Source: RGUW01 sp049421025 (GTDB taxonomy: Bacteria; Cyanobacteriota; Cyanobacteriia; PCC-6307; Cyanobiaceae). From it: a DNA stretch of 32,877 bases. The position numbers were made by a program, and so were the translations under genes. The notes below the pieces were generated by a model, which was given only the letters and a program-made list of their open reading frames with translations, ran no database searches and was not told the origin of the DNA. The DNA lies in contig JBMSMG010000013.1 of assembly GCA_049421025.1 (NCBI GenBank), positions 1 through 32,877 on the forward strand. The letters are read 5' to 3'. Shown piece by piece: positions 7,866 through 15,155 of the stretch (positions are counted from its first letter, which is position 1; every line of letters begins with the position of its first letter).

Positions 7866-8978
7866 TCAGCCGCCCACCAGCACCAGTTGGTCGCGGTGCA
7901 CCACTTCGATGCCGCCCTGGCCGAGCAGCGGTGCCAGTTCGCTGCTGCTGAGCTGGCAGATGCCACGGCCCAGTTCGCGACCATCGGCCGCCAGCAGACG
8001 CACGGCATCGTGGCGCTCAAACGCCCCTTCGATGGCGCTGATGCCGACCGCTAGCAACGACGCCCCCCGCTCGATGAGGGCGCGCTCGGCGCCGCCATCA
8101 AGCTGCAGGGCTCCGCGAGGCACCAGGGCATGGGCGAGCCAGCCCTTGCGACTCGGCAGTGGCTCTGCCGCCGGCTGAAACACCGTGCCCGGCAGTGCAC
8201 GGGCTGCGCTGTCGCTGCCGGGTTCAGCCAGCAATAGGGTTTCGAGGACTGCTGGATCGCGTCCATCGGCCAGTCGCACGCGGATGCCACTGGCGGTGGC
8301 GATCCGCGCCGCCGCCAGCTTGGTGGTCATGCCACCGGTGCCCCAGCGGCCGCCGCCGCCGGCCACACCACTGAGGCGGTTGAGTTCGGCCAGATCGCGT
8401 ACCTCGCTGATCGGTTGGGCATCGGGGTTGTGCCTGGGATCGCCTGAATACAACCGGTCCACATCGGTCAGCAGGATCAGTTCATCGGCCTCTGCCGCGA
8501 CCGCCACCAGCGCCGAGAGGGTGTCGTTGTCGCCAAACCGCAGCTCATCGGTGGCGAGCGTGTCGTTTTCATTGACCACAGGCACCACGCCCCAGCTCAG
8601 CAGCTGCGCCAGGGTGCGGCTGGCGTTCTGGTAGCGCCGTCTTGAGGCCAGGTCGCCCCGGGTCAGCAGCACCTGGGCCACCTGCAGCCCCCGCACCGCA
8701 AAGGCGTCTTGATACAGCGCCATGAGCCGGCCCTGGCCCACGGCGGCAGCAGCCTGAAGGGCTACCACCTCGCTGGGCCTTCGCTCCAGCGACAGCGCCA
8801 CGCAACCCAGTCCAACAGCCCCACTGGTGACCAGGGCAATGGCGTCACCGCGGCCACGCGCCCGCGCAATAGCGCTGGCCAGATCGGTGATGACCGCAGC
8901 GGTGGGCCGTTCTGCGCTGCCGCGCAACAGGCTGGTGCCCACCTTGATGACGCGTTTGATCCCGCTGCTGCGCGTCAT
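7866..8978 (-). CDS. proB: Glutamate 5-kinase with PUA domain, 370 aa
   Basis: First step of proline synthesis: ATP-dependent phosphorylation of glutamate, normally feedback-inhibited by proline. The amino-acid kinase domain (about 1-255) shows IKVGTSLLRG, the ATP site, then NENDTLATDEL and GTGGMTTKLAAARIA. The C-terminal ~90 residues (from GALQLDGGAERALI) form a PUA domain, as in the long E. coli-type enzyme. The open frame extends to 9101, but that would bury the end of yqeG. ATG 8978 gives the canonical N terminus and sits 4 nt after the yqeG stop, suggesting coupling with the upstream genes. Confidence 0.96.
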   Translation of the reverse strand: MTRSSGIKRVIKVGTSLLRGSAERPTAAVITDLASAIARARGRGDAIALVTSGAVGLGCVALSLERRPSEVVALQAAAAVGQGRLMALYQDAFAVRGLQVAQVLLTRGDLASRRRYQNASRTLAQLLSWGVVPVVNENDTLATDELRFGDNDTLSALVAVAAEADELILLTDVDRLYSGDPRHNPDAQPISEVRDLAELNRLSGVAGGGGRWGTGGMTTKLAAARIATASGIRVRLADGRDPAVLETLLLAEPGSDSAARALPGTVFQPAAEPLPSRKGWLAHALVPRGALQLDGGAERALIERGASLLAVGISAIEGAFERHDAVRLLAADGRELGRGICQLSSSELAPLLGQGGIEVVHRDQLVLVGG

Positions 8979-8982
8979 CGCC

Positions 8983-9492
8983 TCAGCCCAGAGCGGTCCC
9001 CACCCAGCGGGCCAGGTGCAGTTCCAGTCGTTGCAGGTGATCTTGCCGGCAGGGCAGCCCGTCGGGATCGATCGGCTTGACCAGGACCGTGTAGAGCCCA
9101 AGACGGTTTCCGGCGATCACGTCGGTGAAGAGCCGATCACCGATCAGGGCCACCTGCTGATGGGGCAGATCGAGTTGTTGCAGCACCCGCCGCAGGGCGC
9201 TGCGGCGAGGTTTGCCGGCACCAGTGGTGAAGGGCAGATCGAGCTGATTGGCCACGGCGCCGATGCGCGCCCTTGATGGGTTGTTGCTGAGCAGGTGAAT
9301 CGGCAGCTGGGCTTTGGCCGTCACCAACCAACGCCGAGCGGCCTCAGGAAGGCTGGAGCGATGCCGGGGCAGCAGGGTGCGATCGACATCGAGCACAAGC
9401 GCCTTGACGTGCCGCTCGAGCAGCGTCTGCAGCGGCAGTTCGGCCAGGGTGCCCCCGTGCAGCCAATCAGGACGCAGCAGCTCCCTGAGCAT
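8983..9492 (-). CDS. yqeG: YqeG-family HAD IIIA phosphatase, 169 aa
   Basis: HAD-superfamily phosphatase of the YqeG / PGPMT type; plant and yeast relatives dephosphorylate phosphatidylglycerophosphate. Motif I is VLDVDRTLLP (Asp nucleophile and general acid; Arg replaces the more common Asn/Gly after the second Asp). Motif II is LLSNNPS, the Lys motif is in GAGKPRRSAL, and motif IV is IGDRLFTDVIAGN. Its 1-nt TGATG overlap with DUF3727 and 4-nt gap to proB put it in one transcription unit. If it is the PGP phosphatase, it would act after PgsA, encoded near 22 kb; that substrate is inferred from the family, not shown here. Confidence 0.88.
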   Translation of the reverse strand: MLRELLRPDWLHGGTLAELPLQTLLERHVKALVLDVDRTLLPRHRSSLPEAARRWLVTAKAQLPIHLLSNNPSRARIGAVANQLDLPFTTGAGKPRRSALRRVLQQLDLPHQQVALIGDRLFTDVIAGNRLGLYTVLVKPIDPDGLPCRQDHLQRLELHLARWVGTALG

Positions 9493-10058
9493 CAGAGCAG
9501 ACCCTCCCGCTCCTCGAGTTCAGCCTCAATGCGTGGTTGCACGCGCTCGAATTCTTCACCTTCGACCAGAACCGCTTCGCCGCCCTGCATGCGTGCCACC
9601 ACAAAGAACGGATCGAGCGGGATGTACAGGCCGTACTCCTGCTCGTCGACCAAAAAACTCACCAGCAGTTCGTAGGTCTCTGAGTCGTCATCGGCCTCAT
9701 CGTCTTCATCGCCTTCCTCATCGGGCTCGGGTTCATCCAGTTCGCCACTGACGGTGAGTGTCACCGCCGAGCGAACCAGGGTCAGATCGTGCTCCTGCAG
9801 GACCACGTCGGCGACCGAGAGAATTGGCTCGGTGGCATCGACCGTGTCGATCAACTCAGGATCGTCCTCGTCATGCAGCCGAAACAGGCAGACCGGGGTG
9901 TCGACCGGGGTCAGCAGGGCGTAGTCATGGCCATCAAGGGGGATCAGCTGCTCGAGGAAACAGAGCAGCTGCCGGTTGTGCCGGTCACGCACCAGCACGG
10001 TTGGCACCTCATTGCTGTGGTCGCCGGAACCAGGCCGGTCCGTTCCTTGCGAAGCCAT
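9492..10058 (-). CDS. DUF3727 domain protein, 188 aa
   Basis: Cyanobacterial and chloroplast family of unknown function. Two repeat-like halves are visible, each starting with a short beta segment (VPTVLVRDRHNRQLLCFLE, and YELLVSFLVDEQEYGLYIPL) that resembles DUF1292-type folds. Between them, at about residues 105-130, lies a stretch made almost wholly of Asp and Glu (around EPDEEGDEDDEADDDSET). The C terminus is also acidic (EFERVQPRIEAELEER). The protein should be very acidic, soluble and partly disordered in the middle. It sits between ruvX and yqeG in an overlapping minus-strand run. The family call is from memory of its sequence pattern. Confidence 0.8.
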   Translation of the reverse strand: MASQGTDRPGSGDHSNEVPTVLVRDRHNRQLLCFLEQLIPLDGHDYALLTPVDTPVCLFRLHDEDDPELIDTVDATEPILSVADVVLQEHDLTLVRSAVTLTVSGELDEPEPDEEGDEDDEADDDSETYELLVSFLVDEQEYGLYIPLDPFFVVARMQGGEAVLVEGEEFERVQPRIEAELEEREGLL

Positions 10059-10079
10059 GGGTCGTCGACAGAGCTCCCT

Positions 10080-10565
10080 TCAGGATGATGCAGCGTCTGA
10101 CTTCTGGCCAGCAGCAATGGTCTGCAGCCCCACTGGCTGGGGCTCGGGCCCTTCCTGCAGCCATTGCTCAAGCAGCAGCGCTGCAGCAGCACTGTCGAGG
10201 GCGCCACTGCGATCGCCGTGCAGGCCGTGTCGCTCAGCAGCTGCCCAGCTGCTGGTGTGCTCGTTGACCCAGGCCACAGGCAGCTCCAGCTGCCGTGCCA
10301 AGCGTTCGCCGTAGCGCCGGCAATGCAGCGCCTGGGGTGTGGGCGCTCCTGCGGCATCGAGGGGGAGGCCCACCACCAGAGCCTGAACGGCGCGGCCTGT
10401 GATCAGGCTCTGCAGCGTCACCAGGTCAGAGGCAAAGTCGCCTCGATGCAGAGCCGGCAGGGGGGTGACGCTGATGCCCAGCGGGTCGCAGCCCGCCACG
10501 CCGATGCGCCGTCTGCCCACATCGAGGGCCAGCACGGAACGGGGCCTGGGCGCTGAGCGGGGCAT
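10080..10565 (-). CDS. ruvX: Putative Holliday junction resolvase / pre-16S rRNA nuclease RuvX (YqgF), 161 aa
   Basis: RNase H-fold nuclease, known from relatives to mature the 5' end of 16S rRNA and also described as a Holliday junction resolvase. The catalytic acids are visible in order: LALDVGRRRIGVA (Asp near residue 15), WVNEHTSSWAAAE (Glu) and GALDSAAAALLLEQWL (Asp). VVGLPLDAAGAPTPQA is the family substrate loop. Length is slightly over the usual 140 because of a basic N-terminal tail (MPRSAPRPRS). It is separated by 9 nt from the upstream GNAT-like gene, so the two are probably co-transcribed. Confidence 0.93.
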   Translation of the reverse strand: MPRSAPRPRSVLALDVGRRRIGVAGCDPLGISVTPLPALHRGDFASDLVTLQSLITGRAVQALVVGLPLDAAGAPTPQALHCRRYGERLARQLELPVAWVNEHTSSWAAAERHGLHGDRSGALDSAAAALLLEQWLQEGPEPQPVGLQTIAAGQKSDAASS

Positions 10566-10574
10566 GGGCGTGGC

Positions 10575-11600
10575 TCAGCGCCTCTGCAGCGGCGTCGGCA
10601 CTGGCCGCCGGCGCGGTTGCAGCTGGGCCAGCACCGAGGCGAGGCGCCGGTTGGCCTGGACCTGCAGGCCAGGGGCCGCCTGACGGCGCCAAAGGCTGCG
10701 TGCCATCAGCACCCGTTCGCCGCGGGCCTGGGCACCGATCGACGTGAGCCAGGTGCTGCGCTGCTGCTCAAAGGGATCGCTGCGCAACCAACAGGGTTCC
10801 GCTGCAGCCAGTTGAGTCAGCAGCGCGGTGGTGATGGGGCCGTAGAGATGCTGCCAATGCGGATCGACCGTGAGTTCGATGTCGTGGCCGCCACCAGGGT
10901 GCTCACCCAACCAGCGCGCCCCGGCGACAGCGCTCTCGCGGCTGGGATCGATCAGCACCCAACCCTTGCCATGGCTCTGGGCCAACACGTCTTCGCAGCG
11001 CCGATCCAGGATCTGGCGCAGCTGCGCTGGGCAGGCAATCTGCTCAAGATGCCAGAGCAATGGGGCGGTGCGCCGGTTCAGCTGCTGCAGGCTCAGCTCA
11101 GCGAAGACGCCGGGTTCGCCTTGCAGTTGTGTCTGCTGCAGGGGGCTCCAGCACCAGAGGCGGTCCTGGCGCAGGGGTTGAAATCCCTGCTCGCGCAGCA
11201 CGGCCAGGCGGGTGCGATCGTCACTGCTGGCCGAGGCCACCCAGCTGGTTGCAGGGGTGCGTTCCAGTGCAGCCTTGAGCAGGGCGCTGCTCAGTTCGCG
11301 CCGCAGCTCGGCGTTGGTGGTGCGCAAATGGGCGATCTGCCAGCAGCTGCCATGGCGGTTGAGACGCCGCGTCACCACCAGGCCCAGAGCGCTCTGACTG
11401 TGCTCGGCAAAGGCCACCAGCACCTGCGGAGCCAGGGCCTGGGGGCGCCCGAGCCAATGCATCAGCCTCTCGGGCAGATCCAACAGCGCGGCACGCTGCA
11501 GCACGGACTGCAGCGGCAGAAAGGCCGGGTCACCCAGCAGGGGCAAGTGCCACCCGGCCAGGGGTTCAAGGCGCCATGGCGGAGAGGTTGGGGACCGCAC
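10575..11600 (-). CDS. GNAT-like hypothetical protein, 341 aa (GTG start)
   Basis: The first half resembles an acetyltransferase fold: VLVAFAEHSQSALGLVVTRR as central strands, WQIAHLRTTNAELRRELSSA as the strand-loop-helix that in GNATs grips acetyl-CoA, and RLAVLREQGFQPLRQDRLWC as the last strand. The second half (about 190-341) resembles a second, degenerate copy of the fold: GWVLIDPSRESAVAGARWLG, HDIELTVDP. The frame is open to 11864, but upstream residues overlap the next gene and look non-coding. GTG at 11600, preceded by GGGCGGAG and starting 19 nt after the upstream stop, is the best start. Substrate unknown. Confidence 0.7.
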   Translation of the reverse strand: MRSPTSPPWRLEPLAGWHLPLLGDPAFLPLQSVLQRAALLDLPERLMHWLGRPQALAPQVLVAFAEHSQSALGLVVTRRLNRHGSCWQIAHLRTTNAELRRELSSALLKAALERTPATSWVASASSDDRTRLAVLREQGFQPLRQDRLWCWSPLQQTQLQGEPGVFAELSLQQLNRRTAPLLWHLEQIACPAQLRQILDRRCEDVLAQSHGKGWVLIDPSRESAVAGARWLGEHPGGGHDIELTVDPHWQHLYGPITTALLTQLAAAEPCWLRSDPFEQQRSTWLTSIGAQARGERVLMARSLWRRQAAPGLQVQANRRLASVLAQLQPRRRPVPTPLQRR

Positions 11601-11619
11601 GCTCCGCCCTGAGACTGCT

Positions 11620-12816
11620 TCAACCCACTGTATCGACGCCGGGACGCACCAGCACCAGGGGGGTGCGCTCGTCGGCATTGCCGGCTGGGTTGGGGCGCAG
11701 AGCGCGCTGCAGCAAGGCCTCGTCGCAGCCAGGGCTGGCCGCCAGCACCTTGACCCGGCCCAGGTCGTTGACATCAACAACGGCCACAGCGATTCCCAGG
11801 GCTCGGGCTGCATCGCGGCAGAAGGCTGCCGGGGCCTCAGGACCCAGCACGATCGTCTGGTCATAGGGAGGCGTCGTACCCGTGACGTCGTCGATCAGCC
11901 GCGCCTGCTCACCCGCCAGCCGGTAGAACCAGCCCTTCAGGCCGATCAGCTTGAGCGCACTGCCCACCACCCAGGCATTGAGAACCCGCGCCGGCCCCAC
12001 CAGGTCAATCAGGCTCTGCAGGCCGCAAGCGGTGGCCAGCGAGCTGGTGGGGTGAAACACCCGGCACAGCGTGCGTGCCAGAGCTGAAGGACGCACCATC
12101 GCCGGATGGTGGTAACGCCCCTGCATCACCGCCAGTGGGGTCTCGCCGATGGTGAGCACATCACCGCGTTGGCAGTGGGCAGCGGCGTAGTCGCGCAGCA
12201 CCGCCAGGGGATCGTCGAGCACACCCAGCAGGTGGGTGCCCAGGGGGAGCACCTGGCAGTCATCGCCCTGGCGCCAGACGGCGTCAGCAGGGGCTACTGG
12301 GTTCGGGCGATGCAGCGGAATCAGCACGCCATCGCGGCGCCACAGCCGGCCGAAGGGGCCGTAGTTGAGCCATTTGATCTCCAGCCAGAGGGTGTCGAGC
12401 AGGGACAGAGGATCGGCCGCTGCAGCCGCGATCTGCAGGCTGATCGCGGCTGCGGTCGATTTGTGCCCTTTCACGATGTAGGCCGCCCAGTAGCCATCGG
12501 CGCGGGCCTCGGCATCGGGATGCTCAGGCGTGATCGTCCAGCTGAGTTTGAGCTGATCGAGCGGGCCCTGGCCCAGAAGGGTCGGTCGCAGACGCAGCTC
12601 CGGCACGAACACCTCCATGCGGCGATGGGGATTGCTGATGCGAATGCGCCCATCAACCTGCAGCGTGCTGCCCTGGCGCTGCACGCTGAACGGTTCAGCC
12701 CTCAGTTGCAGCGGCGTGGCCGGCCGCAGGCGATGGTTGAGCTGCAGCACAAGCAGCAGCAGCCCATAGCTGAGAAGCAGGACCAGCACAAGCGACCAGG
12801 GGGAGAACACAGGCAC
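11620..12816 (-). CDS. CofE-like (F420-0:gamma-glutamyl ligase family) protein with N-terminal membrane anchor, 398 aa
   Basis: The first ~26 residues (SLVLVLLLSYGLLLLVLQL) are a single membrane anchor. Residues about 35-160 form a beta-rich domain (LQVDGRIRISNPHRRMEVFVPEL). The C-terminal ~220 residues match the CofE family pattern known from cyanobacterial proteins labelled F420-0 gamma-glutamyl ligase (QCRGDVLTIGE-type block: HCQRGDVLTIGETPLAVMQGR; later VVDVNDLGRVKVLAASPG). Cyanobacteria of this group are not generally thought to make F420, so the real amide-bond substrate is open. GTG 12816 (or GTG 12810) is the start. It is divergent from phoH, with an 86-nt gap. Confidence 0.72.
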   Translation of the reverse strand: MPVFSPWSLVLVLLLSYGLLLLVLQLNHRLRPATPLQLRAEPFSVQRQGSTLQVDGRIRISNPHRRMEVFVPELRLRPTLLGQGPLDQLKLSWTITPEHPDAEARADGYWAAYIVKGHKSTAAAISLQIAAAAADPLSLLDTLWLEIKWLNYGPFGRLWRRDGVLIPLHRPNPVAPADAVWRQGDDCQVLPLGTHLLGVLDDPLAVLRDYAAAHCQRGDVLTIGETPLAVMQGRYHHPAMVRPSALARTLCRVFHPTSSLATACGLQSLIDLVGPARVLNAWVVGSALKLIGLKGWFYRLAGEQARLIDDVTGTTPPYDQTIVLGPEAPAAFCRDAARALGIAVAVVDVNDLGRVKVLAASPGCDEALLQRALRPNPAGNADERTPLVLVRPGVDTVG

Positions 12817-12864
12817 GGCGGCGACGTTCGCTACGGAGCACGAATCGCCGGAGCGTAACGGGCC

Positions 12865-12885
12865 CGCCGGTCTTAGTTTCCGGCG
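12865..12885. repeat. Inverted repeat in the phoH leader
   Basis: CGCCGG and CCGGCG, a perfect 6-bp repeat around a T-rich 9-nt spacer (TCTTAGTTT), lie 18 nt before the phoH ATG in the divergent intergenic region. It could be an operator or a leader hairpin close to the ribosome binding site. In a GC-rich genome a 6-bp match is not rare. Confidence 0.3.
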
Positions 12886-12902
12886 AACCGGATCGTGGCG
12901 GG

Positions 12903-14294
12903 ATGCGCAAGACCTTTGTGCTGGACACCAATGTGCTGTTGCACGATCCAGAGGCGCTGTTGCGCTTTGAAGACAATCTGGTCGTGATTCCGATCGAAGT
13001 GGTCGAGGAAATCGACCGTTTTAAGCGTGATCCCTCTGAAAAAGGTCGCAACGCTCGAGCGGTCTCGCGTCTGCTCGATGACCTCAGAAGCCAGGGCAAT
13101 CTGGCCGATGGCGTGGCGATCACCGGCACCAACGGCGGCCAGCTGAAGGTTGTGTTCTGCCGCAGCGAGACCCTCGCCCAGCTGCCGCCTGAGCTCAAAG
13201 CCGGCAACGGCGACAACAACATTCTTGCTGTTGCGCTTGAGCAGCGTCTCGGTGAGGTCATGGGCAGCCAGCAGCCTGTGGTGCTGGTCACCAAAGACAC
13301 CAATCTGCGCATCAAGGCCGATGCCGTTGGCCTGATTGCCCAGGACTACACCACCGACAAGGTGGCGATCGCTGATCTCTACGCCGGCATCTGTGAGCTC
13401 TGGCTCAGTGCCGATCAGATGGATCAGTTACGCCTTGGTGATGGCCTGCCCGTGGCCGCGATTGCACCGACGGCGGCCGGCCTGGGTGATCTGCAGGCCA
13501 ATGAGGGCGTGACGCTGATCGATCAGGCGCAGCCAGCTCACACGATGCTGGCGCGTTACAACGCGCTCACCGGCACCCTGCAGCCCCTACAGCGTGCCAA
13601 CAAGGCCAAGCTCGGTCGCATTCAGCCCCGCAACAAAGAGCAGACATTCGCTCTTGATCTGTTGCTTGATCCAGCAGTGCCGCTGGTCACCCTGGTTGGC
13701 AAGGCAGGAACCGGTAAGACCCTGCTGGCGATCGCCGCAGGTTTGCATCAGGTGGCCGATGAACGTCTTTATGAACGCTTGCTGGTGACGCGGCCGGTGA
13801 TTTCGCTGGGCAAGGAGATCGGCTTTCTGCCTGGTGATCTTGAAGAGAAGATGGGGCCCTGGATGCAGCCGATCATCGACAACCTCGATTATCTGCTCGG
13901 CAGTGCCGATGAGGCCCAGGGCGGTGGCTCCCGCGGCGGGCACCGTGGACCACGCAACAGCTGGTCTGATCTCAAGGGGATGGGCCTTTTGGAGGTGGAG
14001 GCGATCAGTTACATCCGCGGCCGTTCCATCCCGCGTCAATACATGATCGTTGATGAATCTCAGAATCTCACCCCACACGAAGTCAAGACGATCGTGACGC
14101 GGGTTGGAGAAGGCACCAAGATCGTCTTCACCGGCGATCCATACCAGATCGATAACCCTTATGTCGATGCCGAGAGCAACGGTCTGACCTGGCTGGTCGA
14201 GCGTTTCAAGGGGCAGTCATTGGCGGGTCATGTGACCCTCACCCGTGGTGAACGTTCTGAGCTCGCTGAGCTTGCGGCGAATCTTCTCGAGTAA
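12903..14294 (+). CDS. phoH2: PhoH-family protein with N-terminal PIN domain (PhoH2 type), 463 aa
   Basis: The N-terminal PIN nuclease-like domain (about 1-150) retains acidic residues at the usual places: VLDTN (Asp8), VVEEID (Glu35/36), GDNNI (Asp104) and TKDTNLR (Asp132). After a linker, a PhoH ATPase domain (about 240-463) carries Walker A GKAGTGKT at 266-273, Walker B MIVDESQNL and FTGDPYQID. This is the PhoH2 arrangement, for which relatives have sequence-specific RNA helicase and ribonuclease activity. About 40 residues between TRPVISLGKEIGFLPG and VDESQ are Gly/Arg-rich (EAQGGGSRGGHRGPRNSW). It is the first plus-strand gene after a long minus-strand block, and cyAbrB follows 83 nt later. 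Confidence 0.93.
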   Translation: MRKTFVLDTNVLLHDPEALLRFEDNLVVIPIEVVEEIDRFKRDPSEKGRNARAVSRLLDDLRSQGNLADGVAITGTNGGQLKVVFCRSETLAQLPPELKAGNGDNNILAVALEQRLGEVMGSQQPVVLVTKDTNLRIKADAVGLIAQDYTTDKVAIADLYAGICELWLSADQMDQLRLGDGLPVAAIAPTAAGLGDLQANEGVTLIDQAQPAHTMLARYNALTGTLQPLQRANKAKLGRIQPRNKEQTFALDLLLDPAVPLVTLVGKAGTGKTLLAIAAGLHQVADERLYERLLVTRPVISLGKEIGFLPGDLEEKMGPWMQPIIDNLDYLLGSADEAQGGGSRGGHRGPRNSWSDLKGMGLLEVEAISYIRGRSIPRQYMIVDESQNLTPHEVKTIVTRVGEGTKIVFTGDPYQIDNPYVDAESNGLTWLVERFKGQSLAGHVTLTRGERSELAELAANLLE

Positions 14295-14324
14295 ATCAAA
14301 GGTACGGATTTCTAGGCTTTGCCC

Positions 14325-14353
14325 TTCACAAGGGACAGACGATCCGTTATGTT
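14325..14353 (+). promoter_or_regulatory. Candidate sigma-70 promoter of cyAbrB
   Basis: TTCACA (one mismatch to TTGACA) and TATGTT (two mismatches to TATAAT) are separated by exactly 17 nt. They lie between the phoH stop and the cyAbrB ATG and predict a transcription start near 14360 with a leader of about 18 nt. A short inverted repeat CCCTT-CAC-AAGGG overlaps the -35 element and could be an operator. Confidence 0.45.
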
Positions 14354-14377
14354 TCGCCTATCCCCAAATTTCATTCC

Positions 14378-14740
14378 ATGCTCACGGGTAGCGATCTCCT
14401 TGCCAAGGTCAAGGAGCTTGGCGATGTGTCCAAGTCCGAACTGGTTCGCAGTTGCGGATATGTCAGCTCCAAAAAAGATGGTTCGGAGCGCCTGAATTTC
14501 ACCGCGTTCTATGAAGCGCTGCTTGAGGCCAAAGGTCTCAGCTTGGGCGATGGTGGTGGTAAGGGCCGCGGCAAAGGCGGCCGCACCCTCAGCTATGTCG
14601 CCACTGTTCAGGGCAACGGCAACCTGCTGATCGGTAAGGCCTATACCGCTCTGCTTGATCTCAAGCCCGGTGATGAGTTTGAGATCAAGCTTGGCCGTAA
14701 GCAGATCAAGCTGATCCCTGCCGGCGGCGAAGAGGAGTGA
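14378..14740 (+). CDS. cyAbrB-type transcriptional regulator, 120 aa
   Basis: Cyanobacterial AbrB-like DNA-binding protein. The family influences carbon/nitrogen balance, nitrogen-regulated and redox genes. The N-terminal ~65 residues (LTGSDLLAKVKELGDVSKSE, RSCGYVSSKKDG) are the cyAbrB-specific region. A Gly/Lys/Arg linker (DGGGKGRGKGGRTLS) leads to a C-terminal swapped-hairpin domain (VQGNGNLLIGKAYTALLDLK, then GDEFEIKLGRKQIKLI), which in this family lies at the C end instead of the N end. It has its own candidate promoter and a strong terminator, so it is probably monocistronic. Codon use is less GC-biased than its neighbours, as expected for a highly expressed gene. Confidence 0.93.
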   Translation: MLTGSDLLAKVKELGDVSKSELVRSCGYVSSKKDGSERLNFTAFYEALLEAKGLSLGDGGGKGRGKGGRTLSYVATVQGNGNLLIGKAYTALLDLKPGDEFEIKLGRKQIKLIPAGGEEE

Positions 14741-14776
14741 TGGTGCGGCTTGCTTGACGCAATGCCGTGCTCTTGT

Positions 14777-14803
14777 GCCCGGGGCTTGTCCCCGGGCTTT
14801 TTT
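14777..14803 (+). terminator. Strong rho-independent terminator after cyAbrB
   Basis: A perfect 8-bp stem, GCCCGGGG / CCCCGGGC, with loop CTTGT is followed by six T residues. It lies 36 nt past the cyAbrB stop. Confidence 0.92.
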
Positions 14804-14835
14804 GTGCCCTCAGCTGCTTTGAGGAGTCGACCCTC

Positions 14836-14883
14836 ATGCAGGAGCACATCTGCCGTGCAGGAGCGCATCTGTCATGCAGACGG
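14836..14883. repeat. 19-bp tandem repeat, about 2.5 copies
   Basis: Two adjacent 19-nt units (ATGCAGGAGCACATCTGCC and GTGCAGGAGCGCATCTGTC, 4 differences) are followed by a partial third (ATGCAGACGG). They lie between the cyAbrB terminator and the small ORF at 14964. Nothing else is recognisable in 14804-14963. The repeats may be a pair of regulator sites or simple slippage. Confidence 0.7.
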
Positions 14884-14963
14884 GGTGAAATCGGAAATCA
14901 ATCCGTGCGTCCTCGCCAGCGCGTATGGGGACTGTCATGGTCAGGAACAGCTGACAATGTCAT

Positions 14964-15149
14964 TTGCAGATCACCCATTGCAACGATGAGCATCTGATCC
15001 GGCTCAACGCCCGTGAGGCTTCCTTGCTGGTCGATGCCTGCGTGATGGTGGTCCTGGCTGCTGAAACCGTGCCCAAGGGATCACTGCCGCCTGATCTTGC
15101 TGGCTTGCTGGCCAGTCTGTTTGAGCATCTCAGTCCTGCGGTGCGCTGA
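14964..15149 (+). CDS. Small hypothetical protein, 61 aa (TTG start uncertain)
   Basis: The frame reads through a coherent, mostly helical protein: LNAREASLLVDACVMVVLAA, a loop (ETVPKGSLPPDLAG) and a closing helix LLASLFEHLSPAV. It is soluble in character with a hydrophobic first helix. No ATG is available in frame before the conserved-looking part; TTG at 14964 is the only upstream start and lacks a well-spaced ribosome binding site. It ends 6 nt from the convergent fumC stop. The amino-acid pattern looks real, but I do not recognise the family. Confidence 0.5.
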   Translation: MQITHCNDEHLIRLNAREASLLVDACVMVVLAAETVPKGSLPPDLAGLLASLFEHLSPAVR

Positions 15150-15155
15150 GCGCAA

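Noticed and set aside
8979..9101. N-terminal extension of proB
   Set aside because: The extra 41 residues lie inside yqeG in another frame; glutamate 5-kinases begin at the IKVGTS region, matching ATG 8978.
11601..11864. N-terminal extension of the GNAT-like gene
   Set aside because: Overlaps the CofE-like gene by over 240 nt, and the residues (Cys/Trp/Pro-rich) look like a frame shadow.
14836..14883. CRISPR-like repeats
   Set aside because: The 19-nt units are directly adjacent with no spacers, and only about 2.5 copies exist; no cas genes are in the window.
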